Below are positions 26,906 through 34,962 of a stretch of DNA of 64,000 nt, piece by piece (the stretch's first letter is position 1; each line of letters starts with the position of its first letter). A model generated the notes under the pieces. The model made no database searches, had not been told where the DNA came from, and worked only from the letters and a program-made list of their open reading frames with translations. The position numbers were made by a program, and so were the translations under genes. Origin of the DNA: Candidatus Aminicenantota bacterium (GTDB lineage Bacteria; Acidobacteriota; Aminicenantia; Aminicenantales; Saccharicenantaceae). The stretch covers positions 1-64,000 of the forward strand of contig JACIYJ010000008.1 in the NCBI GenBank assembly GCA_014360015.1, written 5' to 3'.

Positions 26906-27127
26906 TCATACTTTCAGAGGTGCATATCTGCATTCTTGCCATTGGAGCTGCCCTCCCGCGCAGGCGCATGAATAATTTATGAGATAATATCCGTCTCTTT
27001 CTTCACAGCAACAAGGCTTATTTGGATCTGGACATATGCCAGCACAATTTTCTGCTTTTAGTCCGAAGGGAATAATTAAAAAAACTGTGAGGATCATTAG
27101 AAGACCTAAGCTGAGGATCTTTTTCAT
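26906..27127 (-). CDS. 73-residue secreted peptide with nine cysteines
   Basis: Signal peptide ILSLGLLMILTVFLIIPFG, cleavage likely after LKA. The mature part is about 48 residues with Cys clustered as NCAGICPDPNKPCCCEE, then NYSCACAGG and QECRYAP. It overlaps the stop of the propeller gene at 27124 by four bases (ATGA), so the two are translationally coupled. Density of Cys suggests a disulfide knot or metal binding. Not recognised as any named family; of the small peptides here it has the strongest coding evidence. Confidence 0.75.
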   Translation of the reverse strand: MKKILSLGLLMILTVFLIIPFGLKAENCAGICPDPNKPCCCEERDGYYLINYSCACAGGQLQWQECRYAPLKV

Positions 27128-28182
27128 ATTTCCCTCCTTATTGCCGTAATGATTTCATTCTGTTCAGTTATAAAATAATATAAATTTTCGGAATAATAAA
27201 TCCGCCTCAATCTCTTATCTGTGAAATTGTTAACTGGGATAATTTGTTTTAGAAATCCATCGCCAGAAAATATATATATCTTTTGAGGCTCAATCAAAAG
27301 CAAAGCTAAAACGTCCCCCGATTTTTCATCGACAGCAATACTATCTGCCCATAGTTCGAATACTTCAATTTTTACATTATTAATATTGCTGATTTGTTTA
27401 TCAAAAGAATCAAGAATTTTTTTCTGAGCTTTTTTATGATTTTCGTCGTAAGCGCTGAATATTTTCTTTATCTCCCCATCATTCGAAATATCAGTAAAGA
27501 CTCCAGTAAAATAGTTGAAATGGATTATGGCCTTTTCTTTGTTAGCAAATTGTATGACGGATGAGTTGCCAAGATTTTTCCCCGGGATAATAATTGGCTC
27601 TTCTCTTTTTAATAAGTGCCGCTTGTGTTTGCCATTTATTGTATATGAATCAATTAAGTACTTATTTAAATTATAGGTGACATATAAAGTCTTACCAGAA
27701 TCATCTACAAGGAGATGATTCGGAAAAGAAAATAAAGCGTTGGGAGGATTTTCCAGTTCAATTCTATTGTCGAATTTACCGTCAACTGTAAATACGTCTA
27801 TTCTTCTGGCAACTGAATTAATTACATATATCTTATTTTCGGATATAAAAAAATCCTGAGGGTATTCTAAGTCTCCGGGTCCTTGTCCAGGTTGGCCAAT
27901 GGTATAAAGAAGGTCTCCATTCTCATTAAAAACGAAAATTCTACTTAGCTTTTGATCAAGGACATATATTTTATTAGATTGTTTTATAATTTTTATGGGC
28001 ATGGCAAATATTATTTTTTCGGGTGAAATGTGAAATTCTTTTATTTCAAAAGAATATTTAGGGTGCTGTTCATGAGAAATTTTCTGATCAATTAGGATAT
28101 GTTGAGCATCTGCTCTGTAGTAATTTAAACTGAACGAGGAAATGAATATAACCAAAGCTATTAATATTTCTTTTTTTTTCAT
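27124..28182 (-). CDS. Secreted 6-bladed beta-propeller protein (module 4)
   Basis: 352 residues; TTGGAGG before the ATG, signal peptide ILIALVIFISSFSLNYYRADA. Signature GQPGQGPGDL; very regular blades (KIYVLDQKLSRIFVFNENGD, KIYVINSVARRIDVFTVDGK, LYVTYNLNKYLIDSYTINGK). It is flanked by a peptide gene on each side (28231 and 26906) on the same strand. No AraC gene precedes this module. Confidence 0.8.
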   Translation of the reverse strand: MKKKEILIALVIFISSFSLNYYRADAQHILIDQKISHEQHPKYSFEIKEFHISPEKIIFAMPIKIIKQSNKIYVLDQKLSRIFVFNENGDLLYTIGQPGQGPGDLEYPQDFFISENKIYVINSVARRIDVFTVDGKFDNRIELENPPNALFSFPNHLLVDDSGKTLYVTYNLNKYLIDSYTINGKHKRHLLKREEPIIIPGKNLGNSSVIQFANKEKAIIHFNYFTGVFTDISNDGEIKKIFSAYDENHKKAQKKILDSFDKQISNINNVKIEVFELWADSIAVDEKSGDVLALLLIEPQKIYIFSGDGFLKQIIPVNNFTDKRLRRIYYSENLYYFITEQNEIITAIRREI

Positions 28183-28230
28183 TTTTCCTCCAAGGCATAT
28201 CGCTGAACAATTTCTTTGAGAAAGAGAGCA

Positions 28231-28359
28231 TCAAATTGAAACGACATATATCTTGCACCCATAAGTTAAGTTCTGATAAGAGAATAAAGGTTTTGCATTT
28301 AATATTAAGATTATAAAAACAGACAACAAAATGAGAATATAAATATCTCTCTTATCCAT
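28231..28359 (-). CDS. 42-residue putative secreted peptide (module 4)
   Basis: A short frame 48 bases before the propeller gene. Basic start (MDKRD), hydrophobic core (IYILILLSVFIILILNA) with cleavage plausible after NA, then an 18-20 residue tail with one Cys (YGCKIYVVSI). The ribosome site is weak (AAAGAAAA), but a good promoter lies upstream. The single Cys and weak ribosome site make it the least certain of the six peptides. Confidence 0.45.
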   Translation of the reverse strand: MDKRDIYILILLSVFIILILNAKPLFSYQNLTYGCKIYVVSI

Positions 28360-28377
28360 ATGATTTTCTTTAGTTAA

Positions 28378-28406
28378 GTTATAAGTTTTGGCTCTTTTTG
28401 AGACAA
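28378..28406 (-). promoter_or_regulatory. Promoter of module 4
   Basis: TTGTCT (28406-28401), 17 bases, TATAAC (28383-28378), about 20 bases before the peptide ATG. It lacks the GACATATGA element of modules 1-3, so regulation probably differs. Confidence 0.45.
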
Positions 28407-28487
28407 AGTCTGCAATTATATTTTAACACACCCCACTTTAAAGATAAAAAAAACAATAATTTGTCAAGTATTTAGTTCTTTCCGGTT

Positions 28488-28734
28488 GGGCCATGTCAAG
28501 ATTTGTTCGCGATTTGGCAATGGTAACTTCTCCATTTTAATTTTGCCTGGCTAACGGCCTCTATTTTACGGAATCAACGATAGAGTATTTTGAGAGGTAT
28601 AAGTTTTCCTTTTGATCCTTCTCCAGGACATAAACATAGTTCCCATTTACTGCCAGCACCGACCCCTTGAGGCCAGAATAAAAGCTATCTATAAATCGAC
28701 CGCTTTCATCAAAAATGTCAAACAGATCTCCCTT
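28488..28734. repeat. Duplicated 3' end of the propeller gene at 12481
   Basis: Ungapped match to 12408-12654 (about 96% identical) in the same orientation. Only the last 58 codons are present; homology ends abruptly at CCCTT and unrelated sequence follows. The outer boundary is the IS256-end-like GGGCCATGTCAAG. No ribosome site or signal; a gene remnant. Bases 28735-28832 show nothing. Confidence 0.9.
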
Positions 28735-28832
28735 AAAGACACAGTAAATTTAAAGTAAATCTAACCAAAAATTATTTTCTCGGTTCAATTATTCAACTGA
28801 AAAACAGACTTCTTCCTCTCCTATCAAATAAT

Positions 28833-30923
28833 TTACTTACCGCCCTTCTCTATCATATACTCCCATTTGTAAATCTGGTCCTTGGCTTCGCGGGCATCGG
28901 GGGCATCAGGATAAAGCTCCAGATAAATATTCATGTTCCTGATGGCCTGTCGGTAATCCTTCAATGGCTCGTAAGTTAAAGCTATGGCCTTATAGAGCTG
29001 GGGGAAGAAAGGAGCAAATTTCAACGCTTCCCGATATTCTTTCAAAGCATCCTCAAACTTGCCCTCTTTGTTGGCCATCTCCGCCCGCATGACAAACCTT
29101 CTGGCTTCTTCTGAAAGCTGGAAGAGGTCAGGCCTGGCCTTTATCATCAGGGCAATTCTTCCTCTTATCTCTTTAGCTTCTTGCTCATCAGCCATCTTTA
29201 GAATTTCTTCATATTCCTTCAGAGCTTCCTGGTATTGTCCTTTGCTCACATAAACAGAGGCCGCTTCCTTTTTCTCTTTGACATAAGGTAACAGAGACTC
29301 CAGCACCACATCCCGGAAATAATTGCGAATGACATCTTTTGATTCTCTGTAAACTTCAGGTATCGCAGCATAGATCTCTAGTGATCGCCTCATATCTCCC
29401 ATCCTGGCATACGCCAGAGCCTCAACCAGGCGGTCAAACAGGTCCCGGGATTGAGATAATATCCTCAGAGCTTCATCCACCTTTTCACTCTTGCTAAGAG
29501 CCGGGGTTTCCACGATGTAGGCAAAGCTGATAGCAGTGGTGGCCCACGCGTCTTTCTGGTTCAAAGAATAAGCCATTTCTGCATCCTTCCGGAAATTTTC
29601 CAGATCGCCCCTTACCGCATAGGTAAGGCCTCTTAAAGCCAAGGGAGTGGCCGCCGATTTCATAAAGACCCGTCCGATGGTCGCCGTCTTTTCCACCGGG
29701 TCCTTAACCCCCTGCCTCTTGATGGTCAGAGTAATCTTAGTGCCTGGTTCAGATTGCAAAACCTGAAAGAATTTTTCCCGGTTGCCCTTGGTTGGCTGCC
29801 CATTAATTTTTATAATCTGGTCTCCGCCTTCCAGCCCAGCCGGGTTATAGGGAACAGTATCCTGAACCAGGACAACTGACGGATAATCATCTTTAAAAAT
29901 AAAATAACATCCTATTCCATCTATAGCATTCAGTTTGAGCAGCTCATTAAGAGCATTGATGGCTTCATCAAATCTGCCGGCGGCCAGATAATTCCTGGCC
30001 AGGTAATAAATTCCCATGCTGTTTTTTGGAGAATTTTCCAGTGCCTTTCTAAGAGTATTTATAGCTTCATCGTAGTTACCACTCTCTCCATAAATATTGG
30101 CGATTGTGATATACCCATCCATATCTTTCGGGTCAAGAGCTATGGCTTTTTTCAGAGCTTCAATAGCTGCCTCATTTTCCTTCATCGTTCTGTATATTTT
30201 TGCCAGTATCTTGTAGGCGAAAGGATTGTTCTGTTCAATTTCCAGAGACCTTTTAACGGCCTGCATGGCCTTTTCATATTCCCCCAACCCCAGATAGGAA
30301 TTTCCCAGCTGCGTATAAAAAATCTCAGCCTTTGGGTTCAGTTCAATTGCTTTGCTAAATGTTCCCACTGCTTCCTGATACTGGCCGTTCATGTAGTAGC
30401 TGTTCCCAAGCCAGAAATAGCAGGAGGCGAGCGGTGGCATCTGAGGGAGAATTGCATTTTTTATTCCATCAGCCACATTCCGGTTAAACATCCGGTAATA
30501 ATCATCGAACACCCTCTCTGGCTTTTCATAGGCCAGCGGGATAGCTTCCTGGAAACTGGCGATGGCTTTGCCATACTGCCCCGTATTGTAATAAGCCCGC
30601 CCCAACCAGAAATGCCAGGCCGATGACAGATGAAAAACGGTCATGCCTTCCCTGTAAACATCCACGGCTCGCTTCAAGTATTTGACGGCTTCTTCCATCT
30701 GGCCTTTTTCATAATAAGCCTTCCCTAAGAAAAATGAGCAGAACGAAGCCAGCTTTCCGCTATCCCCTTCCTTGGCTACGGCTGCCTGAAATATTTCTAT
30801 GGCCCGGTCATAATCTTTGGAATTCAAAGCTTTTATCCCATCTTCTTTCGGCACCAGCCCGGCTTCGGCCGCGGCCAACAGAAAAACAAAAAAGCAAAAC
30901 AAGAATAATGCAGTTCTCTTCAT
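28833..30923 (-). CDS. TPR-repeat periplasmic protein with a PDZ domain
   Basis: 696 residues with a signal peptide (ALFLFCFFVFLLAAAEA). At least nine tetratricopeptide repeats (GQYGKAIASFQEAIPLAYEK, GNYDEAINTLRKALENSPKN and others) surround a PDZ-like insert at about 330-420 (PSVVLVQDTVPYNPAGLEGG, IIKINGQPTKGNRE, ITLTIKRQG). More TPRs close the C-terminus. Probably a scaffold for envelope protein complexes. Its start overlaps the stop of the coiled-coil gene at 30920 by four bases, so the two are coupled. Confidence 0.82.
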   Translation of the reverse strand: MKRTALFLFCFFVFLLAAAEAGLVPKEDGIKALNSKDYDRAIEIFQAAVAKEGDSGKLASFCSFFLGKAYYEKGQMEEAVKYLKRAVDVYREGMTVFHLSSAWHFWLGRAYYNTGQYGKAIASFQEAIPLAYEKPERVFDDYYRMFNRNVADGIKNAILPQMPPLASCYFWLGNSYYMNGQYQEAVGTFSKAIELNPKAEIFYTQLGNSYLGLGEYEKAMQAVKRSLEIEQNNPFAYKILAKIYRTMKENEAAIEALKKAIALDPKDMDGYITIANIYGESGNYDEAINTLRKALENSPKNSMGIYYLARNYLAAGRFDEAINALNELLKLNAIDGIGCYFIFKDDYPSVVLVQDTVPYNPAGLEGGDQIIKINGQPTKGNREKFFQVLQSEPGTKITLTIKRQGVKDPVEKTATIGRVFMKSAATPLALRGLTYAVRGDLENFRKDAEMAYSLNQKDAWATTAISFAYIVETPALSKSEKVDEALRILSQSRDLFDRLVEALAYARMGDMRRSLEIYAAIPEVYRESKDVIRNYFRDVVLESLLPYVKEKKEAASVYVSKGQYQEALKEYEEILKMADEQEAKEIRGRIALMIKARPDLFQLSEEARRFVMRAEMANKEGKFEDALKEYREALKFAPFFPQLYKAIALTYEPLKDYRQAIRNMNIYLELYPDAPDAREAKDQIYKWEYMIEKGGK

Positions 30924-32128
30924 TTAAGGCCTCCCCTCTGAATGAGTTTTTTAATTTTATTCAATTCCTGCTCCAGACTCTGCTTTTCTCTGGCCAGCTG
31001 TTCTTCTGTTTTCAACACTTCCTGGTATTGATTTTCCGCATCTGATTTCAAAGCCAGAGCCTGGGCCAAAAGGTCTTCCTCCCTGGCCCTTTTTTCTGGT
31101 GTTTCCGCCTTCTCCACCCTGCCTCTGATCTCATCAATCTGGTTCTCAAGCTCTCTAATTCGCTGCTCTCTTTCTGCCTTCGTCTTTAAGGCCTCCGCCA
31201 ACTTGATTTCTACATCCTGCAGTTTCTCTATCTTAGGCATGATCTCGTGATAGAGTGTCGCCATCCTGGCGTACTTTTGATTTATCTCTTGCAACATCTT
31301 AGCATCTGCAGTCATCGATGCTAATTCCGGCGGCAATTTGCATTCTACAGAGGTGGGCAGGCCCTGCATGACTCTATCCATTTGGGTGCTGTAAAACATG
31401 GCTCCTTCTACGTCGCCGGAGTTAGCTGCCTTTTCAGCCATTATGGAGAAAAATGAAGCGCATAAAAGCCTTTCCACCTCTGACATTTTTGAATTGTCAT
31501 ATTGGCCAGCGGGAGGCGAAGTGGCCGAAATCCTGGGTGCATCCCAGTTAAACGGAACCAACTTCCCCCCGCCGAGGTCATCTTTTTTCACTTCGCCGCC
31601 GATAGATGTTTTAGCCAGTATCTCTTGACCCACCTGTTTTTTTGCCCTCTCCTCCTCAAGCCTTTTCTGTTCAGCTTCTCCTTGAAGAATTAACCATCGA
31701 TTATAAGCGGCCAATTTTTCCTGCTGCTCTCTCTGCCATTGCTCTTCCTGCTGCTGTCTGACCTGCGCCTCTTGAGCGGACGAACGTGGTGAAGAAAATA
31801 GGTTGCTGAACATGTTGCCGAAAACACTGTTGACCATCGCTCCGACGAGGCTCATGGCCATCTGCTGGGAAAGAGAGAGATTAGAAGCTGATTGACCTCC
31901 ACCAAGAGGATAACAATCTCCACAGCCGTAGCATCTGTACATTTTTCCGCCTATCACCACATCTCTGTATTGACCTTTCGGTATATAAACTAACCCGGAA
32001 TCGGTCTTAAACTGGGTCCCATCACAACCGGCTTTTTTCGGTTCAGGAATCTGAGAATAAGCAACCTCACTTAAAATTATTAAAAAAACGAAAAATAATA
32101 GGCAAAAAAATTTAACTTTTTTTCTCAT
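30920..32128 (-). CDS. Secreted coiled-coil protein of unknown function
   Basis: 402 residues: signal peptide (FFCLLFFVFLIILSEVAYS), a short Cys-containing region (MYRCYGCGDCYPLGGG), a Gln/Glu-rich helix (VRQQQEEQWQREQQEKLAA), and a long C-terminal coiled coil (about 290-395; IRELENQIDEIRGRVEKAET). The CGDC near the N-terminus may bind metal or form a disulfide. Coupled to the TPR/PDZ gene downstream, so the products probably act together. Family not recognised. Confidence 0.65.
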   Translation of the reverse strand: MRKKVKFFCLLFFVFLIILSEVAYSQIPEPKKAGCDGTQFKTDSGLVYIPKGQYRDVVIGGKMYRCYGCGDCYPLGGGQSASNLSLSQQMAMSLVGAMVNSVFGNMFSNLFSSPRSSAQEAQVRQQQEEQWQREQQEKLAAYNRWLILQGEAEQKRLEEERAKKQVGQEILAKTSIGGEVKKDDLGGGKLVPFNWDAPRISATSPPAGQYDNSKMSEVERLLCASFFSIMAEKAANSGDVEGAMFYSTQMDRVMQGLPTSVECKLPPELASMTADAKMLQEINQKYARMATLYHEIMPKIEKLQDVEIKLAEALKTKAEREQRIRELENQIDEIRGRVEKAETPEKRAREEDLLAQALALKSDAENQYQEVLKTEEQLAREKQSLEQELNKIKKLIQRGGLK

Positions 32129-32302
32129 AAGATATCATCTCCATAGAAAAAACAAAAAACAGCCCCTTAACCACTGAATTTTACCACTGGGTTTTTACGG
32201 CTAAAATTTCTCCTTCTTTCGCTTTTATTTTAGGTTAGAAAAAAAATTTATGTCAAGAATATTCTGGCTGACCTGACAAAATGATGCTAAAATAAAAACA
32301 AT

Positions 32303-32824
32303 ATGACAAAGTTAAAAATAGCTTTATTGACCATTACATTTTTCAGCTTTAGCCATTTGAATTTAATTCATTTTTCCGCTCAGGAGACTCATAGTCAGCC
32401 AGATACGATTATGACACCAATCCTTACCGTAAATCCGGCCCCGTCACAACGCGTATCGCCCGGCAGCACTTTTGAAATAGCTTTAGAACTGGTTGTTGCC
32501 CCCGGCTATCATATTAACTCAGATAAACCTGAGGACGAATTATTAGTTGCCACCTCAGTTGAAATAAAAAATGATCCTTTTATTGAAATAAAAGAAATTC
32601 TTTTTCCGGAAGCTAAAAAGAAAAAATTTGGCTTTTCGGATAAACCCATTTCTGTCTACGAAGGTAAAATCAAAATTAAAATCAAGATGGGGCTAAAAGA
32701 ATCTTTTAAAGGAAGAGAACTGAGCCTCGAAGGCCGAGTCCGTTATCAAGCCTGCAATGATCATACCTGCCTCCGACCAATGTCCGCTCCGTTTAAATTT
32801 AGTCTATCTGTTTCTCCAAATTAA
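32303..32824 (+). CDS. DsbD N-terminal (alpha) domain-like periplasmic protein
   Basis: 173 residues with a signal peptide and one immunoglobulin-like domain of the DsbD-alpha/DsbC-interacting type: AYHINSDKP-like motif (APGYHINSDKPEDELL) and a Cys pair in RYQACNDHTCLRP. In DsbD these cysteines pass electrons from the membrane domain to periplasmic substrates; here the domain stands alone without membrane or thioredoxin parts. The next gene encodes a TlpA-type thioredoxin, a plausible partner. No Shine-Dalgarno is visible and TAAAAT lies 10 bases before the ATG, so the mRNA may be leaderless. Confidence 0.75.
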   Translation: MTKLKIALLTITFFSFSHLNLIHFSAQETHSQPDTIMTPILTVNPAPSQRVSPGSTFEIALELVVAPGYHINSDKPEDELLVATSVEIKNDPFIEIKEILFPEAKKKKFGFSDKPISVYEGKIKIKIKMGLKESFKGRELSLEGRVRYQACNDHTCLRPMSAPFKFSLSVSPN

Positions 32825-32938
32825 TGCTTCCCTCAATCCCAACATGTCCAATCTTTCTCCATTTTCTTTATTATCGTTCTTATTGTAAAAACTTTTTTTT
32901 TCTGAGATAATGAATAAAACCATTTGAAAGGATTTCTT

Positions 32939-34840
32939 ATGAAAAAATCATTTTCAATGTTTATGTTAGCAGTGCTTCTGGCTTTTTCTCAGGTAGTTTG
33001 TTCCCAAAAAAGCTCTTCTTCAGAACTGCTTATTTCACCAGAAAAAGCTAAACCCGGCGAGACAGTCACTTTTTCTTATGTTCCTGGAGATAAAAATCTT
33101 ACCTCGCGGGATAAATTTATGCTTTATGTTTACTCCTATTCCAGAGAACTCCCTGAAGTTAAATCCATTGAACTGAAGAAAAGCGGCAAAAAATGGATAG
33201 GAACCTATCAAATTGACAAAAATGCTTACGGCCTGGTAGCCAAGATAAAACTTGACAGGGAAAACGAAGATAATAACCAGGGAAAAGGTTATATCTTTGC
33301 TCTCTATACTCCAGATGGTAAGCTGATTCCTGGACACAAAGCCGGATTAGCCCTGGCTTACACTTCCTGGGGCCAGCTGGTGGGTATAGGTCAGGACTTA
33401 GACCTAGCACTCAGGTTAACCGAGGAAGATTTCCAAACCAATCCCCAGATTAAAAAGCAGTTTGTTAACAGCTATCTCCGCCTGCTGCAGGCTATAAAAC
33501 CTGAAGGCTGGGATAAGAAAACTCAGGCCTTCTTAGATGAAATTTCTACCCAGCCTGACTTAGATGATTCTACGCTGACCACCCTTTATCGCTTTTATGC
33601 TCAGATGGGAAACCAGGAAAAAGCAATGGCCATTTATCAGCAAGCCCAGAAAAATCCTAAGGGCGAATTCTTTCAGATTCAGGCGGTTATGCAGCTTCAA
33701 TCCATTCAGGATTCTAAACAGCGGATTGATTTCTTCAAGAAATTTCAGGCTGAATTTCCGGATTCCAAATACCTTGAATCAATTATCGGGATGATCACCC
33801 AGAGCTTCTTTCAGGAAAAGAAGCTGGATGAAGCAGTCTCTTTCCTTGAGGAAAATCGAGAAAAAGTTCGGCCCTATTATTTTTATGCCATAGCTTCTCA
33901 AGCCAGCCAGACCGAAGGTCAGACCGACCTGGCTTTAAAAGCAATTGACAGCGGGATTTCGCTTTTAAATGACCAGCTCAAAAACCCGGAAAAGTTCAAA
34001 CCTGCCTACTATACCTTTGAAGAATGGCAGGAAGAGATGGAAAGCAATTTGAGACCGATGTTCCTTAGCCTTAAAGGCAATCTGCTGATAAAAAAAGGTA
34101 AGACAGAAGAAGCCTCGGCAACTTTCAAAGAAGCTTATGAAATCACCCGGGGTGAACAGGCCGGTATTTCCGTTGACTATAGCAAAGCCCTTCTTCAAAA
34201 CAAGAATTATGCTGAAGCAAAAAAAGTGCTGGAACGAACGGCCAGAAAAGGCTCAGCCAATCAGGAATTAATGAACCTTTTAAAGCAGGCTTATATTGGC
34301 GTCAATAATTCAGAAGAGGGCTGGGAAAAATATCAGAAAGATATCGAGACCACAGCCACCGATTTTCTTAAAACAGAACTGAAGAAAAAAATGACCAATA
34401 AGCCGGCCCCAGCTTTTGAGCTAAAAGACCTGCAGGGTAAACTCGTCAAGCTCTCAGATTATCAGGGAAAAGTGGTTGTCCTGGATTTCTGGGCTACCTG
34501 GTGTGGTCCCTGTCTCGCTTCCTTCCCCGGAATGAAGCAACTGGTTGAAGAATACCAGCAAGACCCGACCGTAGCTTTTATTTTTGTCAATACCTGGCAG
34601 GATGAAGCCAATAAAGAACAGGTGGTAAAAGAATTTCTGGAAAAAAATCAGTATTCCTTCTATGTTCTGATGGACACCGAAAATAAAGTAGTTGCTCAGT
34701 ATGGCGTTTCTGGCATTCCAACCAAGTTTGTCATCGACCCCAAGGGCAAAATCAGGTTTACCTCAGTCGGTTTTGAAGGCAACACAGATAAGATGGTCAA
34801 AGAAGTTAAGCTGATGATTGATTTAGCCAGAGGCAAGTAA
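32939..34840 (+). CDS. TPR protein with C-terminal TlpA-like thioredoxin domain
   Basis: 633 residues from ATG 32939 (GAAAGG upstream; the frame also opens at TTG 32924). Signal sequence SMFMLAVLLAFSQVVC has a terminal Cys, possibly lipidated. An Ig-like region and TPR-like helices fill residues 130-470, and a TlpA/ResA thioredoxin domain occupies the last 150 (PAPAFELKDLQGKLVKLSDY, WATWCGPCLASFPG, cis-Pro in GIPTKFVID). Likely a periplasmic thiol-disulfide reductant. A clear terminator follows. Confidence 0.85.
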   Translation: MKKSFSMFMLAVLLAFSQVVCSQKSSSSELLISPEKAKPGETVTFSYVPGDKNLTSRDKFMLYVYSYSRELPEVKSIELKKSGKKWIGTYQIDKNAYGLVAKIKLDRENEDNNQGKGYIFALYTPDGKLIPGHKAGLALAYTSWGQLVGIGQDLDLALRLTEEDFQTNPQIKKQFVNSYLRLLQAIKPEGWDKKTQAFLDEISTQPDLDDSTLTTLYRFYAQMGNQEKAMAIYQQAQKNPKGEFFQIQAVMQLQSIQDSKQRIDFFKKFQAEFPDSKYLESIIGMITQSFFQEKKLDEAVSFLEENREKVRPYYFYAIASQASQTEGQTDLALKAIDSGISLLNDQLKNPEKFKPAYYTFEEWQEEMESNLRPMFLSLKGNLLIKKGKTEEASATFKEAYEITRGEQAGISVDYSKALLQNKNYAEAKKVLERTARKGSANQELMNLLKQAYIGVNNSEEGWEKYQKDIETTATDFLKTELKKKMTNKPAPAFELKDLQGKLVKLSDYQGKVVVLDFWATWCGPCLASFPGMKQLVEEYQQDPTVAFIFVNTWQDEANKEQVVKEFLEKNQYSFYVLMDTENKVVAQYGVSGIPTKFVIDPKGKIRFTSVGFEGNTDKMVKEVKLMIDLARGK

Positions 34841-34920
34841 AAACAGGGACTAACAGGAAGAGATTAAATTAGATTTATTCTAATTTTGTACTTAGTTTAA
34901 ATTTTTGAACCAGAAACCTT

Positions 34921-34951
34921 CCGAAAGCGAAATTTAGCTTTCGGTTTTTTT
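34921..34951 (+). terminator. Rho-independent terminator
   Basis: CCGAAAGC, an 8-base loop, GCTTTCGG, then seven T. It ends the thioredoxin transcript; the next gene's ribosome site (GAGGTG) starts right after the T run. Confidence 0.9.
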
Positions 34952-34962
34952 GAGGTGAAACC

